Assembly: GCF_964199755.1 (NCBI RefSeq)
Contig: NC_133930.1
Coordinates: 35,018,652-35,082,651, forward strand
DNA from: Larus michahellis
Lineage: Eukaryota; Chordata; Aves; Charadriiformes; Laridae
Reading direction: 5' to 3'
Length of the DNA stretch: 64,000 nt
This document shows, piece after piece, positions 24,221-35,800 of the stretch. Positions within the stretch are counted from its first letter, which is position 1. Each line of letters begins with the position of its first letter. The notes under the pieces were generated by a model. That model saw only the letters and a list, made by a program, of their open reading frames with translations, was not told where the DNA came from and did not search any database. The position numbers were made by a program, and so were the translations under genes.

Positions 24221-27200
24221 GGGTCCCCTGCTGTGCTGTGCCCCTTGGTCACAGAATGGTACATGGACACGGAAGCCAGTCTTTGTTTTTAAAAAATAAT
24301 TCTGACCCGCAAGGGATTAGCAGTGGCTAAAAGCCACAGACAGCTTGTAACAGACAGCATTTTCAGTGTTCCAGCCGAGAATCATGCCTTGAGCACCCAT
24401 TGTTGATGCACATACATGATCTTTCAGCCACCTAAAGGTATCCCCATCTGTCTGAGTGGCATGGTTCCCGCCGTAAATGGATTGGCTCTTGCCCTGGAGC
24501 ACTTTTCCTACAGAATGATGGATGAAATGGTGATCCTCACCCGTACAGAAAACCGTTCTTTATTACTGATAATATTATTCCCTAAAACTTAAATCATAGT
24601 ATGATTGTTCTGAAAAGAGAGTACCCAAAAAGTTAAGTTAGTGTTTAGGTGGATTTCAAGCTTTTGTTCAAGACTTTTGGACCTTGTCCTCATTTATTTT
24701 TTAGTGTGCAGACTCTTCTGTTATACAGGGCAATTGTTAACATTTCAAGCTAAAGTTGCTCTGACCTGAAAATGCATATTTGTAGCAGGAACTGAAGGTT
24801 GTGTGGAAGGAGAATGAAGCATGTTCCAGGTGAACCAGAAGATACCATTTCCTCAGGAACAACCTACATACCTCCTGAGGAACAGGTAACAGTGAAAATA
24901 ACAGACATCTTAATTGGACAATTAAAAAACATGGACCACTGGAAGGTTGTTGTAATATAAAACAGTCTCTGCCTCTGTTCCATGACGAATTTCACATATC
25001 AGTTTATGCTTTTATGTGAAGACATAGTAAGCCGTGAAAACTTTTTACTGATTTGAAGAATATATGTAGATGAAAAATAAAACAAAAAAACCCAACAGCC
25101 AAGGAGCGGAAAGGAAACCAAGGATTTGCGAAATAAAATAGAAAGATAAACAAAGAGGGATAGTATGATCAATGAAGGTTTCTTGTAGAATGAAAAGGAA
25201 TCAGTCAAATGTCATCTTCTAGTCAAATACCAGGTAGTTGTGTTTCTGTAGCGGTAGCACTGATAATGGCCAGTCGTTAGATCTCGAGTCTTGTCAAACA
25301 GATTGTATTTTACTCTTTTCTGCTCGTGGGTGTGCAGAGTAAACACAGTTTATGGAACAAGGGCAGCAATCTATTCTGGCTCGGTCATCAGTGCAGCAGC
25401 TCCCATTTGCTAATATTTCTTTTTGGGAAGCACAGTGCAGGAGGAAAAGCAGGCACTCATGTGCTGGCCTTCCCAGTTGAATGTGCAAAGGCTCAGACTG
25501 TAGAAATTACCTGACACTTTCCAGAATATCAAATCCAGATAGATCATGAGTCTTTGTGGTGACCTCCATTCTGAAGGAAAAAACATACCTGGGGGAAATA
25601 CTAACTTTGCATAATACTTTACATAAAGTCCAATATGGATGTATTACACAAAGATTATTAAAAGTCTGCAAAATTAGAAAAATACCCACATTCTTCTCTG
25701 CTGAATCTTGCACAATAGTGTAGAATTCCTCTTGGAGTTTCTGATGTCTGTGCTGTGTTGTTGTTGCTGTTTATAAATTACCACAGGAGCCACCAGCTGT
25801 CATCATATAAATTTTATTGGCACTCTGTAAATATTAAATCAGCATGCTAAAATCAAGCCATGTGCAGTAACAGCTGATGCTCTGTTATGGAGAGCACATG
25901 CAAGAGAGAGGTGATGCACTTCAACTCCCATGGTTCTTGCTGCTCACAAGCCCCTTGCTTCATGAGACTTTTCCCGGATTCATTTTGAGCCCAGTTGTGC
26001 CCCTTGATCGATGTGCACAGGTGTTTCCTGGGTTGAGAAATCAGCCGGTTCAACAGTACTCATCTTCCTGGGTCCTGCGCAGTTGTGCGTGTTTGTTACT
26101 GCTTCTTCTTTTCTGCAGCACTGTTGGCATTGTTCACTTCCTTGTAAACCTTGCTGGTGTGCACAGGACACACTTGTTAACTGTAGAATGGAAGCAAAAT
26201 TCTTCATGTCTTGAAGACGGAGGTCTGTGTTAATGACATGCTGTGCTGCAACAAAACCTGTCCTGGCCTAGAAGTCTTGTCAGTCACAATGTCACATGCT
26301 GAGGATGAGGCAATAGATGTTAAAGTAAAGGAAAATGTCTCTTGGGCTCCATTTTCTCTCAGACCTAATCAACAGAAAAATCGAAGGCAAGATATGTTTT
26401 CCGATCTGTCTGCCTCGGTAGCAAGCACCGTGAAATCTACTGGTCCCCAGCCCAGATAGGTTACATGGGGGCTGAGCCAGACAAGGCAGTAGTCTAATTT
26501 GGGGAGTTAATTTTCACCCAAGGCACTTCAGTGGTGTGAGGAGCTCTGCTCAGATAATGTCCAGCTCCAGATACCCTAGCATTGGCTCTTCCAACGCCTC
26601 TCTCCCTCCAGGCGCTGCTGTCTGATCTCCCTCCAGGCACTGCTGTCTGAAATCCAGGCAAGGCAGCAGACTGCTTGAATGCTTCCCTATCTATTGCAGC
26701 GCGAGGTGAGTTTGAACCAGCTTCAGCAGAGGGTTAAGCTGAGATCCTTGCTTAGGAAGGCAGCTGAGGAGCATGCCTGCTCTGTTTGAACACCCTGACT
26801 GCAGGCTGCAGCCACCAGCAGAACGTCAGACTAAATGGCTGGTAACAAGCCGCCTGGTGGAGGACCTAAAGAAGCCTCAACCCCAGGCCTTTTCACATGC
26901 ACCAACCTGCACAGCACATGCTCCCAGATGCGATGTGATTATGCAGCTGTGCAGACTGGCAGGGAGCATCTCTCCGTGTAGGGAATCTTGTCATCTTGCT
27001 ATTGCAGCGAGGAGCTGGTACGTTTATGAGAAGGTACTGTAAGTACCTGCCAGTAAATCATGCTAAAGCTTGTTAGCTGACAGCTGTGAGGTTAGCTGTG
27101 AATATTTCATAAATGGTGTTCAAAGCACCAAGCACAGCATGAAGTACTGAGTGCAAATTCAGAGGCTTTTCCCTGGAATATATGGTTGCATGGAATTTGA

Positions 27201-30200
27201 TAAGAGTCTGATGTAATTCTAGTGTTTGATGTAATTACAGGCATTAAAACTGGTTGCATAAAATCCTTCTTTAGGAGAATAGCCTATACTAAAGATTTAT
27301 TTTGCTTAAGGGATTCGAATAAACAGCACTTTTCTCCGATTTTTTCAAGGTAAAGCACACCCACTTGGAAAAGATGCAGTAGGTGAAATAAAATAGCCAA
27401 AGTGTGCAAACTCCATTTGAGATTGAGCTGAATTTTCAGAGAGCTCTGCAACTATGGCTTAGTCTTGTTCTGTAAGATAGGTTTGCACAAGGAGTGCTCT
27501 GAAATAGAAGAGGTCACGTTAACAGCCCTTCCGTTGTAAGCATAGTTACATTGGAAAAGGTTTCATTACAGAAAGCATGCAACCTCTGAATGGACACAAC
27601 TAAATTAAAGCCATGCAGGTTTGCTGCTGTAATGGCATTACTCCTGGGAGCGTCCGTATATCGATATGGATCACACCCCTCACCTCTCTGACCCACATCA
27701 TTATACTAGTACAGGCCATCACAGTTGTGCTGAGAGAGCAAAAATCCTGTTAGCCCCTGGGCACAACTTATTCCTAATACGGAATTTTTAAAGGCTGAGA
27801 AATCTGATCCAATTAACACATTCTTGATTTTGTAGAATACGGTGCTAATTACATGCAACCAGTCATTGCTGGGTTAATTAAACATTCATCCAGAAAACCT
27901 ACAGCACTAATCTAATTAGCAATTACTACAGCTGTCATTACCTCTTTTCACCTACTTTTAAGCTGTGCAAATTCACACTAAGAATCTGGTCCCGCAGACT
28001 CTTTAAATGAATAGCTTTCTTTGACTGCAATAATGCTTCAGCACACAGAAGGAACTTTAAAAATTAGGCTGAATACTTTACAGACCACAATATAGCTTCA
28101 GTTCTGCCATCCTTACGTGCAAAGGTCACAGTTTAGCAGTCAGTCATCTCAAAATTACAAGACTGGAAGATTTTTCTTCTTAATTGACTTGTGAACTTAG
28201 TGTATGGAGGTCCTACCTTCAAATGGTTCTCTGCAAGCTTGCATTTCAGAAAAAAAAAAAAAGGAAATGCAAACATTCACACAGCTTTAAAACATTAGTG
28301 GTTAGAAGCTCAGAAGATTTAGCTTTTTCAGATTAAAAAATAAAGTTGCAAATAAAGAGAAAAAAGTTGGGAACTTTGATGTTTTGTGTGCCTTTCTTTC
28401 TTAGGCCTGATAAAAAAGTAACAATAATATTTACAATAACTCACAAAGGTTTGAACCTCATGGTAAGGCAGGGAGTTGTTTTTTAGCTTTTCCACTTGCA
28501 TAAAGCCTGCTTTAACAAAGCACTAGTCGTTAGGGCTGACTTTGCAATTGGACATGCTCAGTGAGGAGGAATCCCTACTGAAAAAAGCATGAGTCGTAAA
28601 GAATTACTTTGTTGTCTGAAACTGTACGGTTGCTAGCTGGTGCTACTTTGCTTGTTAGAAAAGCTTTTCTTTCTTTGTTCATAGCCTGAGCCCATGCTCA
28701 ATGCAGCCTAACACATGAAGGTGAATTTCTGAATCTGGGTGCTAGTTCATTGCACTAGCATCCTGAGAATACTGATGAACGTTATAAAACTAGAATAAAT
28801 ATTAAGTTAAAATAAGTATTATCTTTATTGCATTCAATACAGGGATGATAAGACCTTGACAGCTTGTTACTTGGAATGACTTCATATATCATGCCACAAC
28901 ATACAAACAGCTGTACACAAGTTTGCATATCAGTCCTTAGTGTTAAAGGACAGAAAGAAGCCTTTGTTTAGTATACAATTTTTATTATTTAAAATCAGGT
29001 TTATATATAACAAAAGATAACTATACATTACTCTTTAGTTGGCTTACTGCAAGTGACCTGCAGGAGCAATGAGCAATAGCAGCAGTGCAGAGCCAATATC
29101 AGAATATCATTCAGATGCAATTTTCATTAAACACACCTTGCACTCCAGAATCATATTTTTTGACAGGATATTAGAGACTTCTCATCACAGTGCAGTTCAA
29201 GTACAAGGAATCATTTACCCAACCCTTGAATCGACCAGCTATATCAATAGTGATTTCCAATACCCCAAAAAAAGAGCCGTGGCTAGTTCAACAACAGGGC
29301 CCCAGATCTGAGGGTTTGGCAATAGCAGTGGAGCAGATTCCCAGAGGACTGAAGGAGCTGGGTTATAAACAGGCTGAGGTCTAGTTGCTGGAAGCTGATC
29401 ACTGTCTGGTGTGCCAGGTCTGCAAGACAAATCCAGGGAGAAGCAGCTGGAGAGAGCAGAGAAGCCCACAGTTTGTCTGACAGCTGCTGGTGTTGTGTTG
29501 GACTCACACCTTTCCTAACAGAGTTTTCTCGTATGTTTCTGTAAAGCTGTGCAGGTATTGCCATGCTAATAAAATCCTTCTGCAGATTTTCTATCACAAG
29601 AATGCCTTTTCTGCTGTAGTTTAGGTGTTGAGAACGCTATTTAAACTTTATCTTGGTGTCATTGACAATGTTAAAATTCATCAGACTGGAAAATGTGCAT
29701 TGTCTTTCTGTAATGAACTTTAATAATAATAACAGCAATCAATTAATTTATGATGTTTTCTGTGAGTGTATCCAATTTTATCTTTTTTTTCTACTTTCAA
29801 TTAAAAAAAACCTGCAGAGCAAATGCAGGCATGTAGTAGGAGAGTAATTGGTTTCCATGGCAAAATATCCTTTGCAACCACTATGTAAATGTGTAAATTA
29901 TGAGGTATAGTAGTTTTCACGGGGAACTGAACTCCAGCTGGGAGCAATCAGAATGACCTTAAGTAGTCACAGCTCTCTATCTGCCTAATGTCCATTTATA
30001 TTTTACACTCTCCAGCCACTATCTTGATGTAAAAGTAGACATGTTTTTCCAAGGAAGAGACTAAAGCCTCATCTGTGTTGCCAGTAGATCTATATTGGCA
30101 GTCCCTGCAAGCAAAGGCAACGTAAACCAGCCAATACATTAGGGTTTTGCACAGATAAATCACGCTAGTTCTTCAGCTGTTGTTTACTAGCATTCTATAG

Positions 30201-30377
30201 ACAGTGATAGGAAGGGTGGAAAAAAATTTAAAGGTTTCCCTTGTTAAAGTAGGAAGTCTACACTTAAGTCCAGTAATTTCATCTCCATTTCTTTAACAGC
30301 TGCAGAGAAACATCTGTTACATCCTAGGTAAAGTTATCGTTGAAGCAGAGAAGCATTTCAAGTAGAAAGTCTACATC
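24221..30377. other. Intergenic region between ZDHHC21 and CER1
   Basis: About 6 kb without a recognisable gene. Open frames of 60-118 codons on both strands (for example 25,877-26,233) have no motif or splice context I can support. A motif cluster at 27,805-27,950 is listed separately. The sequence shows no tRNA-like or other RNA gene that I can recognise. Confidence 0.6.
27805..27950. promoter_or_regulatory. TAATTA/homeodomain motif cluster (candidate enhancer)
   Basis: Within about 150 bp there are repeated homeodomain-type cores: CCAATTAAC, GCTAATTAC, GGTTAATTAAAC, TCTAATTAGCAATTAC, followed by a TGTCATTAC (a TGTCA core of the PBX/MEIS type). It lies about 2.6 kb beyond the CER1 stop. 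The density is higher than in neighbouring AT-rich DNA as judged by eye. Enhancer function is inference. Confidence 0.3.
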
Positions 30378-30383
30378 TTTAAT
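30378..30383 (-). terminator. CER1: Possible CER1 poly(A) signal (ATTAAA)
   Basis: ATTAAA on the minus strand, about 100 nt after the CER1 stop codon. No canonical AATAAA was seen nearer than about 1.5 kb downstream. This would give a short 3' UTR. Confidence 0.3.
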
Positions 30384-30480
30384 ATTTTTGTACACCAGTG
30401 TGATGAAAGCTTTAGTTCTTTGGGTTTTTTTCCTTGGCAAATTCTTATGATGAAGGAGCTAAGAAGTACTTTGCACTGGA

Positions 30481-30774
30481 TTAGTTGTGCTCATGTACAT
30501 TTGCATGCAAATCTGACAGTAGAGATCCAGTCGCAGCATCTTTGATCTTCTGAGTCTCACATTTACACTCTTCTACAATCATGACTTCTTTGACCACTGG
30601 GACAGAACTGGTGCAGTTGAGATCCAGGCGCTTCATGGAGAACTTGCTGGGCAAGCAATGAGAACAAAAGGTATAAAGACGATCTTCTGGACCAGGAACA
30701 TGAAAGGAACTACATTTTCCAAAACACAGATTATTCTGTACCACCACCTTCTCACAGCTCTCATGAGTAACAGC
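30481..30774 (-). CDS. CER1: CER1 exon 2 (cystine-knot domain)
   Basis: Acceptor CTGTTTCAG|GCTG. Codes AVTHESCEKVVVQNNLCFGK through the CTCK domain to a TAA stop (97 codons). All eight domain cysteines expected in cerberus proteins are present, including the closing ECKC. The C-terminal tail after it is short and variable. Confidence 0.97.
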   Translation of the reverse strand, partial: AVTHESCEKVVVQNNLCFGKCSSFHVPGPEDRLYTFCSHCLPSKFSMKRLDLNCTSSVPVVKEVMIVEECKCETQKIKDAATGSLLSDLHANVHEHN

Positions 30775-32713
30775 CTGAAACAGAAAGCAGTTTGAAGTTC
30801 CTGGTAGATGAAAAGCCCATGGACTTTGCTACAAGGCATGAAAGCGAAAAAAAAAAAAAAAAAACCACTCCAAAACCAAAGTACTATATTTTTTCTTATC
30901 AGAACATTTATATTGAACATTTTTTATGTCAAGCAAATGGTAAAACATAAGAGCTTGTAAAAACAAACTTTAGCACTCCTATTGGCAATTCTTGGACTGA
31001 ACAACGAAAGCAAAATCTGCTTCATTCAGAGCCTTTGCAAGCTGATAGGGGAAAATCCGACAGGTGGGTTTGTCATATTTACCTTTTAATTGCTCTTTGA
31101 GTCCTACACTTCTGACATGGTTAAGCAGTCTTACCCACTTAGCAGGACTTAAAACGTTATTTTGGCCCAATCTTCTTATATATAAACCACAAGCTAGACT
31201 CCACTGTAATCTTTAAGATTAGTCTCCTTTTGGAAGAGGCATAATATTCTTTGGCAGGTTTTTTTAAATGAAAATCTTAAAAGTGCAGTGGAAGTTCTGC
31301 AATTTCTTGGTTTGTAAGAATAACAGTTCCTTGTATCAGCAGAGCCTGTGTCAACTCCCAAGCCATAAAAAGCTAGACTGAAGTTAGCACTTTCATATTG
31401 GCCTAACTGCAGCCATCCTGGAGAAAGCTTGCCATAGTGCATGGCACAAAATACAAAGTGGTACAAGTTTCTAGGTCCGATGTGTCTGCCAGTGAGATAA
31501 ATTTAGTGAGGGACGTGAAAAAAATATGGTCCTTGACAGGCTGTGATTACAGAAACGCTGAGCAGAGGTGTTGCTTTATGAAGAATACTGCACCTTTATC
31601 TATACTATTTGCTTGTCTTGACGTTACAATATGACAGAATGGCTTCATCTGTGCATGGGACAATTTACCAGTTCTCCAGCATTCTTAGCACAGAATTAGA
31701 TGTATGCATCAATCCCCCAATTAATACAGCAAAAAGGAATCCTTGCTTAGCTCTAAGAAAACAACCAGCTTCTCCTGCAAATACTTGCCCTGGAACTCTT
31801 TTTGTATATATGCATATGTGTATATATATATAGGTAATTCATGTATACAAACTCTTTAGATGTATATTCATTGAATAGATAATTACTCACCACTGCCTTG
31901 CTCACTTAGGCTAGGTCAGAACATCTTTGCATTAAAAAAAACAACAAACCAATAACTCTCTGAAATTGCACATGTGGCTTTCCGGTGCTGCAATTTAGCA
32001 GCTTGCCTCATCAGACTAAAGCTTTTTCAGCCTTTTTCAGCAGGGGTTTTCAGCCGCTTATCATGTGTGGGCGTTCTGAAGTGGCACTGTGGCTTAGCAA
32101 ATGAACTAACCCTTATGTCTTTAGGTACTAATTACAAGGGGCAGGGGAAAGGACACATTTATTGATCTTGGACACCTGTTCTTACCTGGGAAAAAGGCAG
32201 GGTTCTGCAGTTTTCTTGGTGCATTTCATTGGTCTTGATTGGCAGGACAACTTCTTCAGATGCTGAATTTTTCTTTAACATGAAGTGGTCCCAAAATTTC
32301 TTGGCATCTTTTCTATAGGGAGGTTCAGCCTCCCTCTTGGTGGAATAGTGGGATGGAGAGAGGTTTTCCACAGGAGAGAGCTCTCTGGGTGCTGCCCAGG
32401 TTCTCAGGTCTTGCTCTGCCTGGAGTTCTGCATTGGGAAGGATGAATCTGGACATTTTTTTCTTCTCTTGCTTCTGACTTTCAGATGCCGTTTGTGGAAT
32501 TGCTACAAAAAAGCTTGGTTCTCCCAGGGTTTCCTCAACACCTACTGGGTTTTCCCCTACCAGCTCACGAAAACTTTGACTTTCAAGCAGATTTTTGTCC
32601 AGATAGAAAAGATGCTGAAACGGCCTTCTGCTTTTCCTTTGCAATGAATCAGCCTGTGGCTCTGTGGCTCCAAGACATGAGAGCACTAACAGCTCAAGGA
32701 GAAGTGGTGACAT
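30481..32713 (-). CDS. CER1: CER1 (cerberus/caronte), complete, two exons
   Basis: Secreted DAN-family cystine-knot antagonist that binds Nodal, BMP and, in some species, Wnt ligands. The chick gene (caronte) acts in anterior endoderm and in left-right patterning. Exons 32713-32186 and 30774-30481 join in phase 0 to give 273 aa, against about 270 for the family. Visible are a signal peptide (MSPLLLELLVLSCLGA), a basic site RKSRRPF for possible processing, a conserved CRTLPFSQ at the end of exon 1, and the CTCK domain with cysteines at 183, 193, 197, 213, 216, 230, 246 and 248, plus C169. One N-glycosylation site (NCT) lies in the domain. I chose the ATG at 32713 because it starts the signal peptide and lies about 60 nt below a TATA box. 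The open frame extends upstream without a better start. Confidence 0.96.
30775..32185 (-). other. CER1: CER1 intron (1.4 kb)
   Basis: Single intron between the pro-region exon and the cystine-knot exon, which is the usual CER1 arrangement. It contains an 18-nt A run at 30,847-30,864 (T run in the gene sense, about 70 nt upstream of the acceptor) and a TA-rich microsatellite near 31,810-31,831. No other feature was recognised. Confidence 0.85.
32186..32713 (-). CDS. CER1: CER1 exon 1 (signal peptide and pro-region)
   Basis: Codes 176 residues: the signal peptide, a poorly conserved, charged pro-region (with FWDHFMLKKN and an acidic/basic mix), and the conserved CRTLPFSQ end. The donor is CCCAG|GTAAGA at 32,185. 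The track-style extension upstream of 32713 would add 52 residues with no signal peptide and is rejected. Confidence 0.95.
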
Positions 32714-32773
32714 GATCTTATAAAGTGCAACCCTGTAAGACCTGCTGCTATTGCAGTGACCGTAGCGTGCTAG

Positions 32774-32780
32774 CTTTATA
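32774..32780 (-). promoter_or_regulatory. CER1: CER1 TATA box
   Basis: TATAAAG on the minus strand, about 61-67 nt upstream of the CER1 ATG. A start about 30 nt downstream would leave a 5' UTR of roughly 30-35 nt. A second TATAAG lies only 6 nt before the ATG and cannot serve for this start. Confidence 0.6.
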
Positions 32781-32852
32781 CGAGAGCCTGGTGTCAGGTT
32801 ATGGCTGCTGCCTGTGTGCAGAGGAGGGGAGGGCTCAGGGGAGACCCTGGTG

Positions 32853-32891
32853 TGGCTAATTGCATTCATTTACTGTAGATTACAATTATGA
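32853..32891 (-). promoter_or_regulatory. CER1: TAAT-core cluster upstream of CER1
   Basis: On the gene strand this 39-bp stretch holds ATAATTG, GTAATC (Otx/Goosecoid-type TAATC), AATGAATG and CAATTAG within about 70-120 bp upstream of the TATA box. Xenopus cerberus is known to be driven by homeodomain factors (Siamois, Otx2, Lim1, Mix-type) through TAAT sites close to the promoter. Equivalence here is inferred from position and cores. Confidence 0.45.
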
Positions 32892-32892
32892 T

Positions 32893-35800
32893 AGGGGAGT
32901 TTGTGCTAATGAAACTCTGCTTTCAATCTGCAATATGTGTATTAGAACTTGCTATCTAAAATCTGTAACCCAGGATGGTGTGGGGGACAGGAGGAGTCAG
33001 CAGGAGGAAATGTTTGGATAAGCTGTCTAGTTTAGGCCTAGGAATTAAGGAAGCATTTGAGGTTGTGTATTAGCATGTTCAATGTGGGCTTCATTGTTTA
33101 TTTTATTTTGATTCTCCATTCCACAAAGCCTGAGACTGTCAAAACAGGGAGTGTTATTTCATCACAACAGGAAAAGGCAAGCTGATTAAAATTTGCTAAA
33201 ACATGAAGCTGTATCTGTTGACACCAAATCAGCCCATGTTTTCAAAAGATGAGTCTAATTTTGGTCTTTCAGATTTGGGATATGACCCAAGGCCTGCAGC
33301 AGCACCGCTGCAAACGGGCAGACTGGTGCTCGCATGCCCAGAGGAATCTGGCAGATTTGCCCAAGACTAGCCCTTGCTTCACCTCCTTCACAGCAGGTTA
33401 CCAGCTGCTGGAACGCAGACATGTCACTAGCTCAGAATAAAAGGTCCCAGGGTGAAGAAACTCTGCGCCCCAGTTTCTCAAAGTTTAACTAACACTGCTA
33501 CAACCTCTTCAGACATCAAAGTTGGCAAACTATGGCATCCTATAAAGTCGGTAAACAAAATGAGGATTTAAGCAAAACATGTTAGAACTGACATATTTTA
33601 GATTTAAACATCAATATCTAAAGACTACTAGACCCTAAACAAGAGGTCTCTTTTGCAAAATTATCATGCTATGCGACATGTAAGAAAAAATATCTGATAG
33701 AACAACATAAGAGGAAAGTTTTGGCAGAAGGAAAATATATTTTCAATAAACATCACAAACATTGATCCTAATCTGAAAATACTAAAAGGAAATTCTGCTT
33801 CAGATAATTTTCCATTTAGGTATTCTAACCTCTACATACTTCTGTTTCTACCAGAAAGAGTCTATCAATAGACTTTTAAGTTTGTAGCTAATCTGTTCAA
33901 CAAACTTAGGTTGTCTGTACTGGATGTATGGAGTTATTTGACTTTCATTTCTAGGGAATTAGTTTATTGCCTGATAAACGAAGTAAACTAATTGACTAGC
34001 AACATCCGCATGAGGCACTGACTTATAACTTTAGCACAAAGTTGGTGGAGATCTAGACCTTTTCCTTACTGCATAATTCACTGGAGTTTAAATTTGTTCT
34101 AATGCTGAGGTCCATCCTGAGACAGAAGTGTGTGGAGCTCTATCAAGAATGGGGTTCACACACCAACATCAGAGTGTATTTGTGCCATGACCTCAGTGGG
34201 ATGATCTCGTTAAGGGAAGCACAGCTGTCACGCACAAGCTTTGTTGCTCTGTAATTTCAGCTGAGAGCAGTTTAATTCTGCCACTGGTTTGGTGCCTTCC
34301 TGAAGTGTCAAGCGTGCCCGGGGAGGGCAGATTCTCCCACAGTCATCAGGAGTGAAATCACAGAAAATACCAGCATCAGCAACAAGATTGACACTGCGGT
34401 GTGCCCGCAAACAGTCCTTGCATCATACTTATACAAGCTTTTGCAGCATTATAGTGGAGCAACACTGAGTCAAGAGGATTAATTTGATTAAGTGATTAAT
34501 TAGGTAGCCTAAAAGTGCAATTTGAATCCTCTTTATTGGCCAAAAAGTTAAACTCAAGCAGTTGACCTTTGGAACTAAAGTTCCTTGTATCAGGTTCATG
34601 TTGGTAGTAGTCATTCAAAATTATTCAGCAAAGTTAAGGACATTACATTTTGAGTTTTCCTTCTTTTTTTCCTCTTTATTGTAGTTGCTCAGAGAGCTAC
34701 AAGGCTGGGCTGATACTCAGACTTATGTATTGTATTGTATTATAATGACACAGAATAATGTCTGACGCATTTGGCAATGTCTTTCAAACACAAGATTTGA
34801 CTGTTTGAAGCAACATATACTTTTGCAGCTCTTTGCTTCAGAATTTAAAAATACAATGCTAATTTAAACAATTTAAAAATTATTCCTTTTGGATTATAGC
34901 AACACAATGAGGTGTTCTTTCTGTGTTTTTATCTGTTTCAGCTATTTTTCACTTCCTTTGCCAGCAAGTGCCTCTTCTCAAAGTCTAGACCAGTGTTCTA
35001 CCACCTCTTTCTGTTTAAAAGTTCCAGCTGTGGTCTTGGTCCTGTCATGTCTGTATTTAACTTTATCCATATGAGCAAAATTGCATTAAATTACTCACAT
35101 GTATGTTTACAGAATTGAAAATTAAGTGCCTGAAAGGCCCAATTTACCTCCCTTCAAAGCCTCCTTTAAAAAAGCCTCCTTTCTTTTACCACCTTCAAGG
35201 TAAAAGAAAAAAGGCTTTTAAGTCTCAGTTAAAATTTACCCGAGTCTGCCCTGAAAGAAAGAAACGTGCGTATGTATGAAGGGGTGTTCTGCCCTTCTCA
35301 TCTGATGTGGCTGAAGCATGCTTTGGTGCCCAGATAGCATCTTAGTTTCTGCCAAAGGGTTCTCTTCTTTGTAGCAAGAATATAAGCAAAATAATTTTAT
35401 TACTGCTGTTTACAGAGGGTCCTTTCTGCAGCTCTCCACGAAGAATAAATGGTGTTGCAAGCAGCGAATATGGGGCAAATTATTTAAGGATGTCTGTGTC
35501 AATGCACAGATAAAAATTAGGTAAATTATGGTACTGGAATGACTGGTCTGTGCAGAAACTTCTATCTGACCTAAACTGGTCTGGGTTATTGGTGTCATGC
35601 AAATATTAGCACGGAACATATAAAAACCGTTGTTTTGGCATATATGTATATGTGCTCAGATACTTGCAGTGCAATGGAACTGAAAAAAACCTGTTCAAGT
35701 TCAGCATCCATTCATGGTATGTACAGTTTTATCCTCTAACGTACAGCAAGAAAAAAGGCCTGCCCTACAGGGCTTGAGATGTAAAAGCATGTAATATAAT

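Noticed and set aside
25877-26459. Cluster of 60-118-codon frames between ZDHHC21 and CER1
   Set aside because: Overlapping frames on both strands with no motif, no splice context and no codon pattern. Taken as chance.
32714-32869. 52-codon N-terminal extension of CER1
   Set aside because: It would place a hydrophilic stretch before the signal peptide and run through the TATA box and likely transcription start.
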